Of a stretch of DNA of 64,000 nt, positions 9,272 to 17,660 are shown one piece after another. Below the pieces are notes generated by a model, which worked only from the letters and a program-made list of their open reading frames with translations, was not told the DNA's origin and searched no databases. The translations under genes and the position numbers were made by a program. Origin of the DNA: Marinisporobacter sp. (GTDB taxonomy: Bacteria; Bacillota; Clostridia; Peptostreptococcales; Thermotaleaceae); contig JAOARV010000036.1 in assembly GCA_025210395.1 (NCBI GenBank), positions 18,127 to 82,126 of the forward strand, written 5' to 3'. Each line of letters starts with the position of its first letter. Within the stretch, counting starts at the first letter, position 1.

Positions 9272-10684
9272 CTATACAATTCCTGAAGCAATAATATCCA
9301 TAATTTTATGGGAAATTGCTCCCACAACAATCATTCCTACAATTAAAAGTCCTAAAGGAATCAATGTTTCCATAGTATTTTCTTTAGATTTATAAATTTT
9401 ATCCTTTAGATTTTCTTCTCCAAAATATCCATTTACAACAATAGGGAAATAGTAAGCTGCATTTAATAAACTACTAAGAAGGATTGCTACCACATAGATC
9501 ATCTTCCCTGAATCAATACTGGCAAGGGATAAATACCACTTACTAATAAACCCAGGAAGTATCGGAATTCCTACCATAGATAAAGCTCCCATTGTAAACA
9601 AGCCTAAGGTATAAGGCATTTCCTTTCCAATTCCCCTTAAATCACCCAACTTTTTCTTTCCTGTCTTTTCAATCATCCTACCTGCTGTTAAAAACAATGT
9701 AGATTTCGTTACTGCATGCCCTATAATATGAAAAACTGCCATGGTAAGCCCTAGCTTATTTCCAAGACCTATTCCGAAAAATATATAACCCATCTGAGCA
9801 ACACTTGAATAAGCAATAACTCTTTTGATCTCCTTTTGCTTAATGGCAAAGACTGAACCCATGATCATTCCAATAGTTCCTAATATCAAAATCAAGTTGA
9901 GTATAGAAAATTCACTAATCATCTGCTCACCAAATATTCTATATAATATTTTTATAAGGAGTAAAACAGGTGATTTTAGTACCAATGCTGAAAGAATAGC
10001 ACTTGAAGAAGATGGTGCACTAGAATGGGCATCTGGAAGCCATATATGCATGGGGAACATGGCACTTTTTATTCCGATTCCTACTGTAAAAAGCCCTGCT
10101 GCAATATGAAGTGTATTTTGGTATTCTCCATAGCTTCTCATTAATTCCTCGTGTATATACGTCATATTTAGATTTCCTGTAATATCATATAAAAATGCAA
10201 TTCCCATCAAAACAAGACCCGAACCTAAACTACTTAAGATTAAATATTTTAAAGTGGCTGCAATATTTTCTTTTTTACCCTTCACCACAATGATTCCGCA
10301 AGAAGCAAGAGTTGTCACTTCAATAAAAACAAAGGCATTGAATAAATCATTTGTAAATACCATTCCTAATAAAGAACCTACTAAAATATTAATGAGCAAG
10401 TAATAAAAACCTACTTTGTTTTCTTTTATTTCATTTTGAATAGTATAGACGGAATACCACAGGACAAGTGTTGCAACCCCTGTGAATAAAATGATCATCA
10501 TACTTTCTACCGTTCCGATTTGAAATTCTATTCCCCAAGGTGATTCAAAGTGTCCTACCTTATAAGAAAAGCTTCCCTTTTCTAATACCCTTTTTAATGT
10601 GAAAATCCCTAACAGAAAAGAACTACTCATGGTTGCTAAACTTAAAGTCTTGACAAATTTATTTTTCTTCATCAGTGGCATCAT
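9272..10684 (-). CDS. mrpD: Na+/H+ antiporter subunit MrpD, apparent N-terminal frameshift
   Basis: The MrpD/NuoN family is recognisable by GIGIKSAMFPMHIWLPDAHS, KQKEIKRVIAYSSVAQMGY and about fourteen helices. The first available ATG (10684) has no ribosome site and would remove helix 1. The same frame continues upstream to a TGA at 10757-10759 and encodes NNFPLLIILILFISAF, a convincing first membrane helix, but contains no ATG, GTG or TTG there. An ATG at 10735-10737 (ATG CAA), shortly after AAAGG, would enter this frame if one A were added near 10729-10734. Either the gene carries a 1-base deletion, the sequence has an error, or an unusual start is used. Confidence 0.8.
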   Translation of the reverse strand: MMPLMKKNKFVKTLSLATMSSSFLLGIFTLKRVLEKGSFSYKVGHFESPWGIEFQIGTVESMMIILFTGVATLVLWYSVYTIQNEIKENKVGFYYLLINILVGSLLGMVFTNDLFNAFVFIEVTTLASCGIIVVKGKKENIAATLKYLILSSLGSGLVLMGIAFLYDITGNLNMTYIHEELMRSYGEYQNTLHIAAGLFTVGIGIKSAMFPMHIWLPDAHSSAPSSSSAILSALVLKSPVLLLIKILYRIFGEQMISEFSILNLILILGTIGMIMGSVFAIKQKEIKRVIAYSSVAQMGYIFFGIGLGNKLGLTMAVFHIIGHAVTKSTLFLTAGRMIEKTGKKKLGDLRGIGKEMPYTLGLFTMGALSMVGIPILPGFISKWYLSLASIDSGKMIYVVAILLSSLLNAAYYFPIVVNGYFGEENLKDKIYKSKENTMETLIPLGLLIVGMIVVGAISHKIMDIIASGIV

Positions 10685-10745
10685 AAATGCACTAATAAAA
10701 AGAATTAATATGATCAGTAATGGAAAATTATTTGCATACGCCTTT

Positions 10746-11108
10746 CTAATCCCCCCTCATTTTCATCATTTCATCTAATTCAACAGTTCCATATTTTTCA
10801 TAAATTTTTACTGTAAGAGCAAGGGCAAAAGCAGTAACACTCACTGCTACAACAATTCCTGTAAGCATTAAAGCTGTCGGAATAGGATTGATATATCCTT
10901 CTATTCCTTTATGGACACCTGTAACAATAGGTGCTTCTTTTCCTTTTATACTTCCCTTTGCAATAAAGAATAAAAATACAGCTGTATCCATAATATTCAT
11001 TCCAATAATTTTTTTAATTAAGTTATTATGGAGTAATAAAGTTACAAAGCCTACTCCAAATAAAATCATTGCTCCCGTTTCAAAATAATTTGTTAATAAT
11101 TTCTCCAT
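10746..11108 (-). CDS. mrpC: Na+/H+ antiporter subunit MrpC (NuoK-like)
   Basis: A 120 aa three-helix protein of the MnhC/NuoK family. The central helix carries NIMDTAVFLFFIAKG, and IPTALMLTGIVVAVSVTAFALAL is the typical third helix. The ATG at 11108 sits 9 nt after AAGGAG; the frame is open back to 11126, but that start overlaps mrpB and has no better site. It contributes to the membrane arm of the Mrp complex together with MrpD-type subunits. Confidence 0.85.
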   Translation of the reverse strand: MEKLLTNYFETGAMILFGVGFVTLLLHNNLIKKIIGMNIMDTAVFLFFIAKGSIKGKEAPIVTGVHKGIEGYINPIPTALMLTGIVVAVSVTAFALALTVKIYEKYGTVELDEMMKMRGD

Positions 11109-11109
11109 A

Positions 11110-11529
11110 TTATATTTCTCCTTCATAAAACAAACTGAAAAAAAAGTATACAGTCACAGATACAATCATTCCTACTGCTATATTTAAAGGTAATAAGTAT
11201 CTACCACTTAAAATATTTCCAGGCTTTCCAAGGGGGAATTGTGGTACATGCAAATCACTTCCTCCTGTAATAAAGCTATATCCTTTCAAAACACCATAAA
11301 TAATCAATGCACTACATATGAGCTTTGTAAGTCTTCCATAGCTAAATTTACGTTTTGCTGCATCTTTTCCAAATACAATTCTATATAAAATAAAACTTGT
11401 GCCTATAATCGTCCCTCCAGCAAAGCCTCCTCCTGGAGAAAGATGTCCATGAAAAATCACGTATAATCCAAATATCTGAATAAAAGGAATAATTATTTTG
11501 CTAATTTCTTTTAATATAGTATTATGCAT
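11110..11529 (-). CDS. mrpB: Na+/H+ antiporter subunit MrpB (MnhB)
   Basis: A 139 aa MnhB-family protein with four hydrophobic segments and the family motif HGHLSPGGGFAGGTIIGTSFIL. The start is ambiguous: ATG at 11529 behind a weak GTGAG, or GTG at 11538. It is followed within 2 bp by mrpC. It is a structural membrane subunit of the Mrp antiporter. Confidence 0.85.
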   Translation of the reverse strand: MHNTILKEISKIIIPFIQIFGLYVIFHGHLSPGGGFAGGTIIGTSFILYRIVFGKDAAKRKFSYGRLTKLICSALIIYGVLKGYSFITGGSDLHVPQFPLGKPGNILSGRYLLPLNIAVGMIVSVTVYFFFSLFYEGEI

Positions 11530-11551
11530 ATAAAGCACTCACTTTCTATAT

Positions 11552-11824
11552 TTACTCTTCTTTTTTTAAAACCACCAAAACGACAATGGCTCCTGTAAAC
11601 AATACAGTGGCTTCTGCAAAAGTATCAAAAGCTCTATAATCTAGTATAATTCCCGTTACAATATTTAAAGCACCTGTATCCTTTACCCCATCTTGTATAT
11701 ATTTTTCCATCACATAATTATTAGCTGGATTATTAGCTTCCCCAAACTTAGGAAGTTCCTGAACCCCTATGAGGAGAATCCCTATAATAATCATGGTCAA
11801 AAGTATTGCCGCTATTTTTTTCAT
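11552..11824 (-). CDS. MbhE/MrpA-C-terminal-like subunit
   Basis: A 90 aa protein with an N-terminal helix, a short extracytoplasmic stretch (NNPANNYVMEKYIQDGVKDTGALNIVTGIILDYRAFDTFAE) and a second helix. The motif V-T-x-I-L-x-D-(Y/F)-R-x-x-D-T-x-G/A-E is found at the C-terminal end of MrpA and in the stand-alone MbhE family. Its ATG overlaps the stop of the preceding gene (ATGA), which implies coupled translation. Confidence 0.75.
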   Translation of the reverse strand: MKKIAAILLTMIIIGILLIGVQELPKFGEANNPANNYVMEKYIQDGVKDTGALNIVTGIILDYRAFDTFAEATVLFTGAIVVLVVLKKEE

Positions 11825-12060
11825 TTACCCGCACCTCTTATTTTCTTCAATGTAAGAACAAATAATAAAGTAGTAATCCCCGCACCAACAGCGGCTTCCG
11901 TTATAGCCAAATCTGGTGCATTGAGTTGTTGCCAAAGAATAGCCATAATAAGGCTATACACAGTAAAAACAATAATCGTTCCCAACAAATCCTTAATAAT
12001 TGATACAGAAATGGCCGCACATATTAAAAATAAGAGCATTACAACACTGAAAATTTCCAT
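11821..12060 (-). CDS. DUF4040/MbhD-like subunit (split MrpA domain)
   Basis: A 79 aa protein of three helices. ILWQQLNAPDLAITEAAVGAGITTLLFVLTL is the hallmark of the DUF4040/MbhD family and of the penultimate part of MrpA. With the following gene it supplies, as separate polypeptides, the regions fused to the end of MrpA in Bacillus. ATG at 12060 has GGAG 8 nt upstream; an in-frame GTG at 12069 lies inside that site. Confidence 0.8.
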   Translation of the reverse strand: MEIFSVVMLLFLICAAISVSIIKDLLGTIIVFTVYSLIMAILWQQLNAPDLAITEAAVGAGITTLLFVLTLKKIRGAGK

Positions 12061-12065
12061 TTTTC

Positions 12066-12356
12066 TCACTCCATTATCTTTTTATTCTTTTCTCTCATAA
12101 AGGCTGCCTTAGATATTAAATGAGTAGCCGTTGGATTTGTAATCCAAAGAAAAGAAATAACTAATAATAACTTTAAGCTTGTAAAGTTAAGTCCACTATA
12201 AATCATTAATCCAATTAAACATAGCACCGCTCCTAATGTATCGCATTTTGCTGCACTATGGGCTCTTGTAAATAAATCAGGAAATCTTAAAATCCCTACG
12301 GTTCCTACAAAGAAGAAGAATACTCCTCCTAACATAAAAAGGGTTATTAGAATCAT
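12066..12356 (-). CDS. mrpG: Na+/H+ antiporter subunit MrpG (MnhG)
   Basis: A 96 aa MnhG/PhaG-family protein with three helices. The family signature is GTVGILRFPDLFTRAHSAAKCDTLGAVL, where the R-x-P-D-x-x-x-R-x-H-A stretch is diagnostic. ATG at 12356 follows AAGGAG by 5 nt, and the mrpF stop overlaps its ribosome site. It functions as a small membrane subunit with MrpE and MrpF. Confidence 0.9.
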   Translation of the reverse strand: MILITLFMLGGVFFFFVGTVGILRFPDLFTRAHSAAKCDTLGAVLCLIGLMIYSGLNFTSLKLLLVISFLWITNPTATHLISKAAFMREKNKKIME

Positions 12357-12358
12357 TC

Positions 12359-12628
12359 TCACTCCTTCTCCTCCTCCCTTTCTATAAAATTAGCAATCAC
12401 AATAGATGCTACAAAGCTAATGAGTGCATACACTAGTACCACATCAAGGAAATAGCTTTCCTTTAAAATAAATGAAACAATTGAAATCAATATGATGGTC
12501 TTTGTACCGATTACATTAATTGCAACAAGGCGATCTGCCCCGCTAGGTCCTTTTAAAGCTCGAATCATACACAATATAATGGTAAAAGATAAGAAAAGAC
12601 ATGAAAATATCAATAATTTTTGTATCAT
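12359..12628 (-). CDS. mrpF: Na+/H+ antiporter subunit MrpF (MnhF)
   Basis: An 89 aa MnhF-family protein with three helices. RALKGPSGADRLVAINVIGTKTI is the typical cytoplasmic loop (G-P-t-x-x-D-R-v-x-a). The C-terminus is acidic (EREEEKE). RBS GGAGT lies before the ATG at 12628, 4 bp after the mrpE stop. In Bacillus, MrpF is also linked to bile-salt efflux; here its complex role is the safer call. Confidence 0.9.
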   Translation of the reverse strand: MIQKLLIFSCLFLSFTIILCMIRALKGPSGADRLVAINVIGTKTIILISIVSFILKESYFLDVVLVYALISFVASIVIANFIEREEEKE

Positions 12629-12632
12629 CTTT

Positions 12633-13106
12633 CTACTCCTCTATTTTTAAAAGTATTTTTTCAAATTTTGAATTCAGAACATCCTCTATATACTCCTTCT
12701 TTAAACAATGCACAATCAGTTCATCCCCTTCCATGAAAACTGTAATGGTTCCAGGTGTAAGGGTAATAGAATTAGCAAGAATGGTCCTGTAAAAATCACT
12801 TTTTAGCTTTGAATGAAATCTTACAATTTCTGGTGATATATTCATTTTGGGACTGAGTATAATCTTTGCTACTTGGAAATTTGCTACCACAATTTCCTTG
12901 ATCAATATGAATAAATAAGTTATGCAGCAGGATACTTTTTTGAAATTTTGAAAACATTTTCCTGAATCAGAAATTTCTAATTCCTTGTTAAAAGCATATA
13001 CCCCTAAGCAAATTATCATTCCTATCCATAACCTTTCTATATTGATAGTTTCTGCTAATATCAGCCAAAAACCTATAAAAAATAATAATCTATAGCTTCT
13101 ATTCAT
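12633..13106 (-). CDS. mrpE: Na+/H+ antiporter subunit MrpE (MnhE)
   Basis: A 157 aa MnhE-family protein: two N-terminal helices, then a soluble domain with IVRFHSKLKSDFYRTILANSITLTPGTITV, where the S-I-T-L-T-P-G-T segment is diagnostic. ATG at 13106 (MNRSY) is 5 nt after GGAGG. An in-frame extension to 13154 would read through the sigma-54 promoter and was rejected. It is the first gene of the ten-gene operon EFG-(DUF4040)-(MbhE)-BCD-D-A/D-A/D. Confidence 0.85.
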   Translation of the reverse strand: MNRSYRLLFFIGFWLILAETINIERLWIGMIICLGVYAFNKELEISDSGKCFQNFKKVSCCITYLFILIKEIVVANFQVAKIILSPKMNISPEIVRFHSKLKSDFYRTILANSITLTPGTITVFMEGDELIVHCLKKEYIEDVLNSKFEKILLKIEE

Positions 13107-13150
13107 AACATCCTCCATATTTATAGTTAATTTATTGATATCTAATATAC

Positions 13151-13165
13151 GCAATATTTATGCCA
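13151..13165 (-). promoter_or_regulatory. sigma-54 (-24/-12) promoter of the Mrp operon
   Basis: On the minus strand the sequence reads TTGGCATAAATATTGC. It has the -24 GG and -12 GC with exactly 10 nt between them (consensus TGGCAC-N5-TTGC, one change). Transcription would start near 13139, 33 nt before the mrpE ATG. A sigma-54 activator gene lies directly upstream. Confidence 0.75.
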
Positions 13166-13242
13166 ATACGGATCCTGTAACTATTTGAATTTTCTAAACC
13201 CCTTCATTTAACCTATACCCAACTATTATTTTTTCCAAAAAT

Positions 13243-13284
13243 AAAAAGATAGAATTGAAAAAAATCATTCAATTCTATCTTTTT
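13243..13284 (-). terminator. terminator of the sigma-54 regulator gene
   Basis: A perfect 17-bp stem (13243-13259 with 13268-13284) is followed on the minus strand by a T-rich run (TATTTTTGG). It isolates the regulator transcript from the Mrp operon. Confidence 0.85.
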
Positions 13285-13285
13285 G

Positions 13286-13364
13286 TGTTCTATTTTGAAA
13301 CATTTTCTTTTGTTATCTTTTTCACAACAGTTTCATTGTAGTACACTTGTATCATTTTAATACA
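13286..13364. promoter_or_regulatory. candidate upstream activator sites for the sigma-54 regulator
   Basis: Small dyads of TGT/ACA type lie 120-220 bp upstream of the sigma-54 promoter: TGTTC-N6-GAAACA (13286-13302), TGTAGTACA (13337-13345), and TGTAT-N7-ATACA (13348-13364), which overlaps the regulator stop codon. Their position suits enhancer sites, but the assignment is speculative. Confidence 0.3.
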
Positions 13365-15352
13365 TGTTTTAAATTATACTTTTCTATTTTCCTATATAAT
13401 GTACTTCTTCCAATCCCTAAAACCTTAGAAGCTAATGCTAAATTTCCATCTACTTCTTGTATGGTTTTTGCAATAGCCATTTTTTCAATTTCTTCTAAAG
13501 ACATGAGCTGTTCTGTAATTCCAATATTCTTTGGAAGATTACTAGATTTCATATTATTAGGTAAATGTTTATACATAAGGATTTCTCCATCATCCACTAT
13601 ATTCACTACAAGTTGAATAACATTTTGCAATTCCCGCACATTTCCTGGCCAATGATAATTCATAAGCCCTCTATAAAAGCTTTCCTGTACTCCTTTTATA
13701 TTTTTTCCCATACGATGATTAAATTTTTCTATAAAATAGTCTATAAATATTTTTATATCTTCTTTTCTTTCTCTTAACGATGGTGTTTTAATCGGCATTA
13801 CATTTAATCGATAAAAAAGATCTTCTCTGAAGTTTCCAAGCTCTACTTCCTTTTTTAAGTCTTTATGGGTAGCGGCAATGACTCTTACATCAGTAGGAAT
13901 TACATTATGACCACCAATCCTTACGATTTGCCTTGTTTCTAATACACGAAGTAGATTAGCCTGAGTATCTAGAGGCATATCCCCTATTTCATCTAAAAAG
14001 ATGGTTCCTCCATCAGCAAGCTCAAATTTACCTGGATGCCCTCCTCTTTTAGCTCCTGTAAAAGCACCTTCTACATATCCAAAAAGCTCACTTCCTACGA
14101 GTTCTCTCGGAATGGCTCCACAATTTAAAAATACAAAGGGATTTTTCCTTCTTGGACTTTCATTATGAATAGCTTGGGCAAAAAGCTCCTTTCCCGTACC
14201 ACTTTCTCCTAATAATAATATGGTTGCATTGGTATTTGCAGCTAAAGTAGCTAATCTTATAGCCTCCTTTATTTGCTTACTATTTCCTAATATATCTTCG
14301 AATCTAAATCTTGCTTCTGCACCAACGATTTTATTCACCAAGCTGTGAATCATTTTTGATTCCTTAAAGGTAAATACCACTCCTTCTAATTCATTAGTCC
14401 CTCGATCTAGTATAGGGGTTACTGTTACAATACAAGAAATATCTTTTCCTTTTTTAGTTTTAAAATAAATTTCTTCTTCCTCATATTTTTTACCATTTTT
14501 GATTCTTCTCATGATCTTATCGTAATTCTTTTGATCTAATATGGCATGAATATTTTTCCCTAATATATCCTCTTCTTTAAGACCTAAAAACCTTCGTGCA
14601 AATAAATTAATATCCATAATCATCCCTTTATTATCTGTACAAATCAACCCTTCAGAAATGGATTCCATAATCGCATAAAAATGCTTATTGGCTCGATCTA
14701 ACTTTTTATTCGTCTTTTCTAGCTTCATTTTCTTTCCTATTGCTTGGGCTGCTGCAACAACCATCCCTAATGTATGAGGATGAACACTCTCATTAGGTCC
14801 TGTAGCACTCAAAATCCCAATAACTGCTTCTCTTTCATCCCTTATGGGACAAGCTGAAGATGCCCAATTATGATATTGTTTACAATAATGCTCTGCACCC
14901 ATCACTTGAATAGGCTGTCCAATCTCAAGGGCTGTCCCTATAGCATTAGTTCCGATAATAGATTCCTTTACATTGCATCCTTTGTAAATGTTGAGTTTAC
15001 CATATTTATCTACAAGCCCCCTATCTCCTATACACTCTATTACATATCCATCCTTGTCTGTAAGCCTTACAATAAAGCCTGTATTTTCAACAATTTGACG
15101 AAGACTATGCATAAAAGGCATAGCTGTTTTAATTAAAGCGATACTTTTTTTATACCTTTCTTCAAAATCTTTTTCTGATAATTCACTGCTAACGCCTTCA
15201 TCCATTGGATCTACCCCATGTAGTTTGCTACGCATCCACGAATAAGCTATTATATCTCTTATTAAATCTTTTTGTATTGTCCCCTTGGTGATAAATGATT
15301 TCCATGCCTTCATAACCCCTTCGTTTTTGCTTAGTAATTTTTTTCCAAGCAA
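13352..15352 (-). CDS. sigma-54-dependent transcriptional activator (GAF-PAS-AAA+-Fis)
   Basis: A 666 aa enhancer-binding protein of AcoR/PrpR-like layout. An N-terminal GAF-like sensor (about 70-200) is followed by a PAS domain (about 215-330, MESISEGLICTDNKGMIMDIN). The AAA+ domain (about 345-580) has Walker A GESGTGKELFA, the sigma-54 contact GAFTGAKRGG and Walker B GGTIFLDEIGD. The C-terminal Fis-type HTH is LALASKVLGIGRSTLYRKI. The TTG start at 15352 has GGAGG 8 nt upstream. It probably activates the Mrp operon just downstream. The sensed signal is unknown. No response-regulator receiver domain is present. Confidence 0.9.
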   Translation of the reverse strand: MLGKKLLSKNEGVMKAWKSFITKGTIQKDLIRDIIAYSWMRSKLHGVDPMDEGVSSELSEKDFEERYKKSIALIKTAMPFMHSLRQIVENTGFIVRLTDKDGYVIECIGDRGLVDKYGKLNIYKGCNVKESIIGTNAIGTALEIGQPIQVMGAEHYCKQYHNWASSACPIRDEREAVIGILSATGPNESVHPHTLGMVVAAAQAIGKKMKLEKTNKKLDRANKHFYAIMESISEGLICTDNKGMIMDINLFARRFLGLKEEDILGKNIHAILDQKNYDKIMRRIKNGKKYEEEEIYFKTKKGKDISCIVTVTPILDRGTNELEGVVFTFKESKMIHSLVNKIVGAEARFRFEDILGNSKQIKEAIRLATLAANTNATILLLGESGTGKELFAQAIHNESPRRKNPFVFLNCGAIPRELVGSELFGYVEGAFTGAKRGGHPGKFELADGGTIFLDEIGDMPLDTQANLLRVLETRQIVRIGGHNVIPTDVRVIAATHKDLKKEVELGNFREDLFYRLNVMPIKTPSLRERKEDIKIFIDYFIEKFNHRMGKNIKGVQESFYRGLMNYHWPGNVRELQNVIQLVVNIVDDGEILMYKHLPNNMKSSNLPKNIGITEQLMSLEEIEKMAIAKTIQEVDGNLALASKVLGIGRSTLYRKIEKYNLKHVLK

Positions 15353-15681
15353 AATAAATTCCTCCTAATAATCAATATTTTTTATTTATTATATCATTCC
15401 TACAAACCCATAACTTCTCCTCATAAGAATTTTTACAAATATTTTTTCCATGTAAATATAGATTTCTCAACCTAAGCATTCATTTATGATGAATTCTCCG
15501 AACGCCTTGAAGGTGCTATTTTCCTTAAAAGAATGATACTTTATAAATCTTTTTCTTTTTCAGGAAAAAAGACCTATCTATAAATCCTTCTATACGCCCT
15601 AACATTTTTGTGATTTTTAGTGTAAAATAATAATAAGAGATGATTGAATATATAGAATTATTTAGAAACGGGGGGATTCAC
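15353..15681. other. intergenic region upstream of the regulator and HD-GYP genes
   Basis: A 329 bp AT-rich divergent promoter region. The GGAGG for the regulator is at 15361-15365 and GGGGGG for the HD-GYP gene is near 15670. I see no small gene, RNA or convincing operator between them. Confidence 0.4.
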
Positions 15682-16797
15682 ATGGCTACTGAATTAAAAA
15701 TAATTCAAATACCTATTACTCAGTTAGAAAAAAATATGGTTATTGCCGCAGATATCATAGACCCTCAAGGAAGAATGCTTATAGCAAAAGAATACGAAGT
15801 AAAATCTTCTAACCGAGTCAGAGATCTATTAGATAAATACACGATTAAAAGCATTCCTGTCTATGTACATCAAACTAACTCCTCAGACAAGGAAGTATTT
15901 CCTATTCCTGATGCTAAGGATATGTCTTTAATCAATGCATTAGATGAAGAAATCATTACTTTCAAAGAAAGTTTTTCTTCTATTAAAGAAAGGATCACTA
16001 CTGATTTTCAGCATATATTAGAAGGTAAAGAGCTAAGCATCCATACACTTAAAGAACGTACAAATAACCATCTTAAAATTTTTAATTTACGAACAAATAT
16101 ATTTCAATTAATTGAATTTATGAGAACGATAGATCAAAGCCTTTATACCCATTGTTATCAAGTTGCTTTAACAAGCTACACCATAGGAAAATGGATGAGA
16201 CTTCCTAAAAATGATTTAGAAGAATTATTTTTAGCTGCATTACTAACAGATCTAGGAAAGCTTCAATTACCTAAAGGATTATTATCTAAAAAAGATTCTT
16301 TAACCGCTACAGAAAAGATTGAAATTCAAAAACATGCCATTTATAGTTATCATCTTATAAAGCCTTATCCGAATATTAGTCATAAAATAAAACAAGCCGT
16401 ACTCACTCACCATGAACAAATAGATGGCAAAGGCTACCCATTAAGCTTAAAAGCATTAGATATTCCTCTATATAGTAGAATTATTGCTATAGCTGATACC
16501 TACAACACATTAATAACTAAAAGCTACGGAACCTTTACCGTATTTGATGTACTAAAAATAATGGAAACATCCTATAAAAGTGCATTAGATCTAAATATAT
16601 TATATACCTTTTTAAAACATATAGGTCATTGCTTTATAGGACAAAAAATCAGATTAAGCAATGAAGAAATTGGAGAAATCGTTTTTATTCATAATAAACA
16701 GTTTAACAAACCCCTTGTGAAACTATTTTCTACTAACAAAGTTATTGATTTAAATACATACCAATCTAGTTTAAAAATCACAAGACTTGTTTTGTGA
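15682..16797 (+). CDS. HD-GYP-like protein with degenerate HD motif
   Basis: A 371 aa protein. The second half is HD-GYP-like: an early metal-ligand His in THCYQVA, then LLTDLGKLQLP, KHAIYSYH, HHEQIDGKGYP and IAIADTYNTL. HD-GYP proteins hydrolyse cyclic di-GMP, but the name-giving HD pair reads Thr-Asp here, so a metal ligand is missing and activity is doubtful. HHE and the GYP triad are retained, so c-di-GMP binding may persist. ATG at 15682 follows GGGGGG by 7 nt; an upstream in-frame ATG at 15640 has no site. It is a single gene with its own terminator. Confidence 0.8.
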   Translation: MATELKIIQIPITQLEKNMVIAADIIDPQGRMLIAKEYEVKSSNRVRDLLDKYTIKSIPVYVHQTNSSDKEVFPIPDAKDMSLINALDEEIITFKESFSSIKERITTDFQHILEGKELSIHTLKERTNNHLKIFNLRTNIFQLIEFMRTIDQSLYTHCYQVALTSYTIGKWMRLPKNDLEELFLAALLTDLGKLQLPKGLLSKKDSLTATEKIEIQKHAIYSYHLIKPYPNISHKIKQAVLTHHEQIDGKGYPLSLKALDIPLYSRIIAIADTYNTLITKSYGTFTVFDVLKIMETSYKSALDLNILYTFLKHIGHCFIGQKIRLSNEEIGEIVFIHNKQFNKPLVKLFSTNKVIDLNTYQSSLKITRLVL

Positions 16798-16820
16798 AAA
16801 TCTTCCTTTTCATTGAAAAC

Positions 16821-16852
16821 AAAAACCTGTCGTTCTTATACGACAGGTTTTT
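16821..16852. terminator. bidirectional terminator
   Basis: The 12-bp perfect stem AAAAACCTGTCG / CGACAGGTTTTT lies between the convergent HD-GYP gene and uppP. Confidence 0.9.
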
Positions 16853-16856
16853 GTTA

Positions 16857-17660
16857 TTAACTCATAAAATTAAAATATGCTAATATCAAAGCACCTAAGA
16901 TAATTCTATAGTATCCAAATACTTTAAAGTCTTTTTTCTTTATGTATCTCATGAAAAATGCAATTACTGCTAATGCTACAATAAAAGAAACAATCACTCC
17001 AACAAGTAAAAGGATCCACTGACTTGACGTAATATGAAGTCCCGTTTTCATCAAAGAATACACAGTAGCCCCTGCCATCGTTGGAATGGCTAAGAAAAAT
17101 GAAAATTCTGCAGCTACTTGTCTGTTAGCTCCTAAAAGCATTGCTCCAATAATGGTTGCAGCAGATCGAGAAGTTCCAGGAACCATAGCAAGACATTGAA
17201 TCATTCCTATAATGAATGCTGTTGTGAAGCTCATTTCCTGAATAGAATGGATGCTCGGATATTTTCTTCTTTTTTCTAATAATATAATAGCAATCCCTCC
17301 TATAAAAAGAGTCGTTGCCACTACTGTAGGATTAAACAATTTATCCAAATAATCCCCTACTAAAACACCTATAATACCTGTCGGAATTAAGGCTGCCACC
17401 ACTTTCATCCAAAGATTCACCGTATCCCTTTTCTGTCTCATACTTTTTCTTTTTGAAAAAGGATTTAATTTATTAAAATATAAGCAAATAACCGATAAAA
17501 TAGCTCCAAATTGTATAATTACATCAAATGCATTAACAAATTCCCCTTTAAATTCAATCCAATGATTTACTAAAATAAGATGACCTGTACTACTAATCGG
17601 TAAAAATTCTGTAATCCCTTCTACAATAGAAAGTATGATTACTTTGATCATATCACTCAC
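16857..17660 (-). CDS. uppP: undecaprenyl-diphosphatase (bacitracin resistance)
   Basis: A 267 aa BacA/UppP-family membrane protein. Catalytic motifs EGITEFLPISSTGHL and PGTSRSAATI are both intact. It recycles undecaprenyl diphosphate to the monophosphate at the membrane for peptidoglycan synthesis and gives bacitracin tolerance. GTG at 17660 has GAGGGGGG 7 nt upstream; the in-frame ATG at 17651 would be too far. It is monocistronic. Confidence 0.95.
   Translation of the reverse strand: MSDMIKVIILSIVEGITEFLPISSTGHLILVNHWIEFKGEFVNAFDVIIQFGAILSVICLYFNKLNPFSKRKSMRQKRDTVNLWMKVVAALIPTGIIGVLVGDYLDKLFNPTVVATTLFIGGIAIILLEKRRKYPSIHSIQEMSFTTAFIIGMIQCLAMVPGTSRSAATIIGAMLLGANRQVAAEFSFFLAIPTMAGATVYSLMKTGLHITSSQWILLLVGVIVSFIVALAVIAFFMRYIKKKDFKVFGYYRIILGALILAYFNFMS

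Noticed and set aside
3804..13106. Membrane-bound hydrogenase (Mbh) or complex I operon
   Set aside because: MbhD- and MbhE-like subunits are present, but no NiFe hydrogenase, NuoB/C/D-like or ferredoxin subunit occurs in the operon. The E-F-G-B-C-D set fits Mrp.
13155..13351. Start of mrpE at 13154
   Set aside because: That longer frame would run through the sigma-54 promoter and lacks a ribosome site. The ATG at 13106 has GGAGG at 5 nt.
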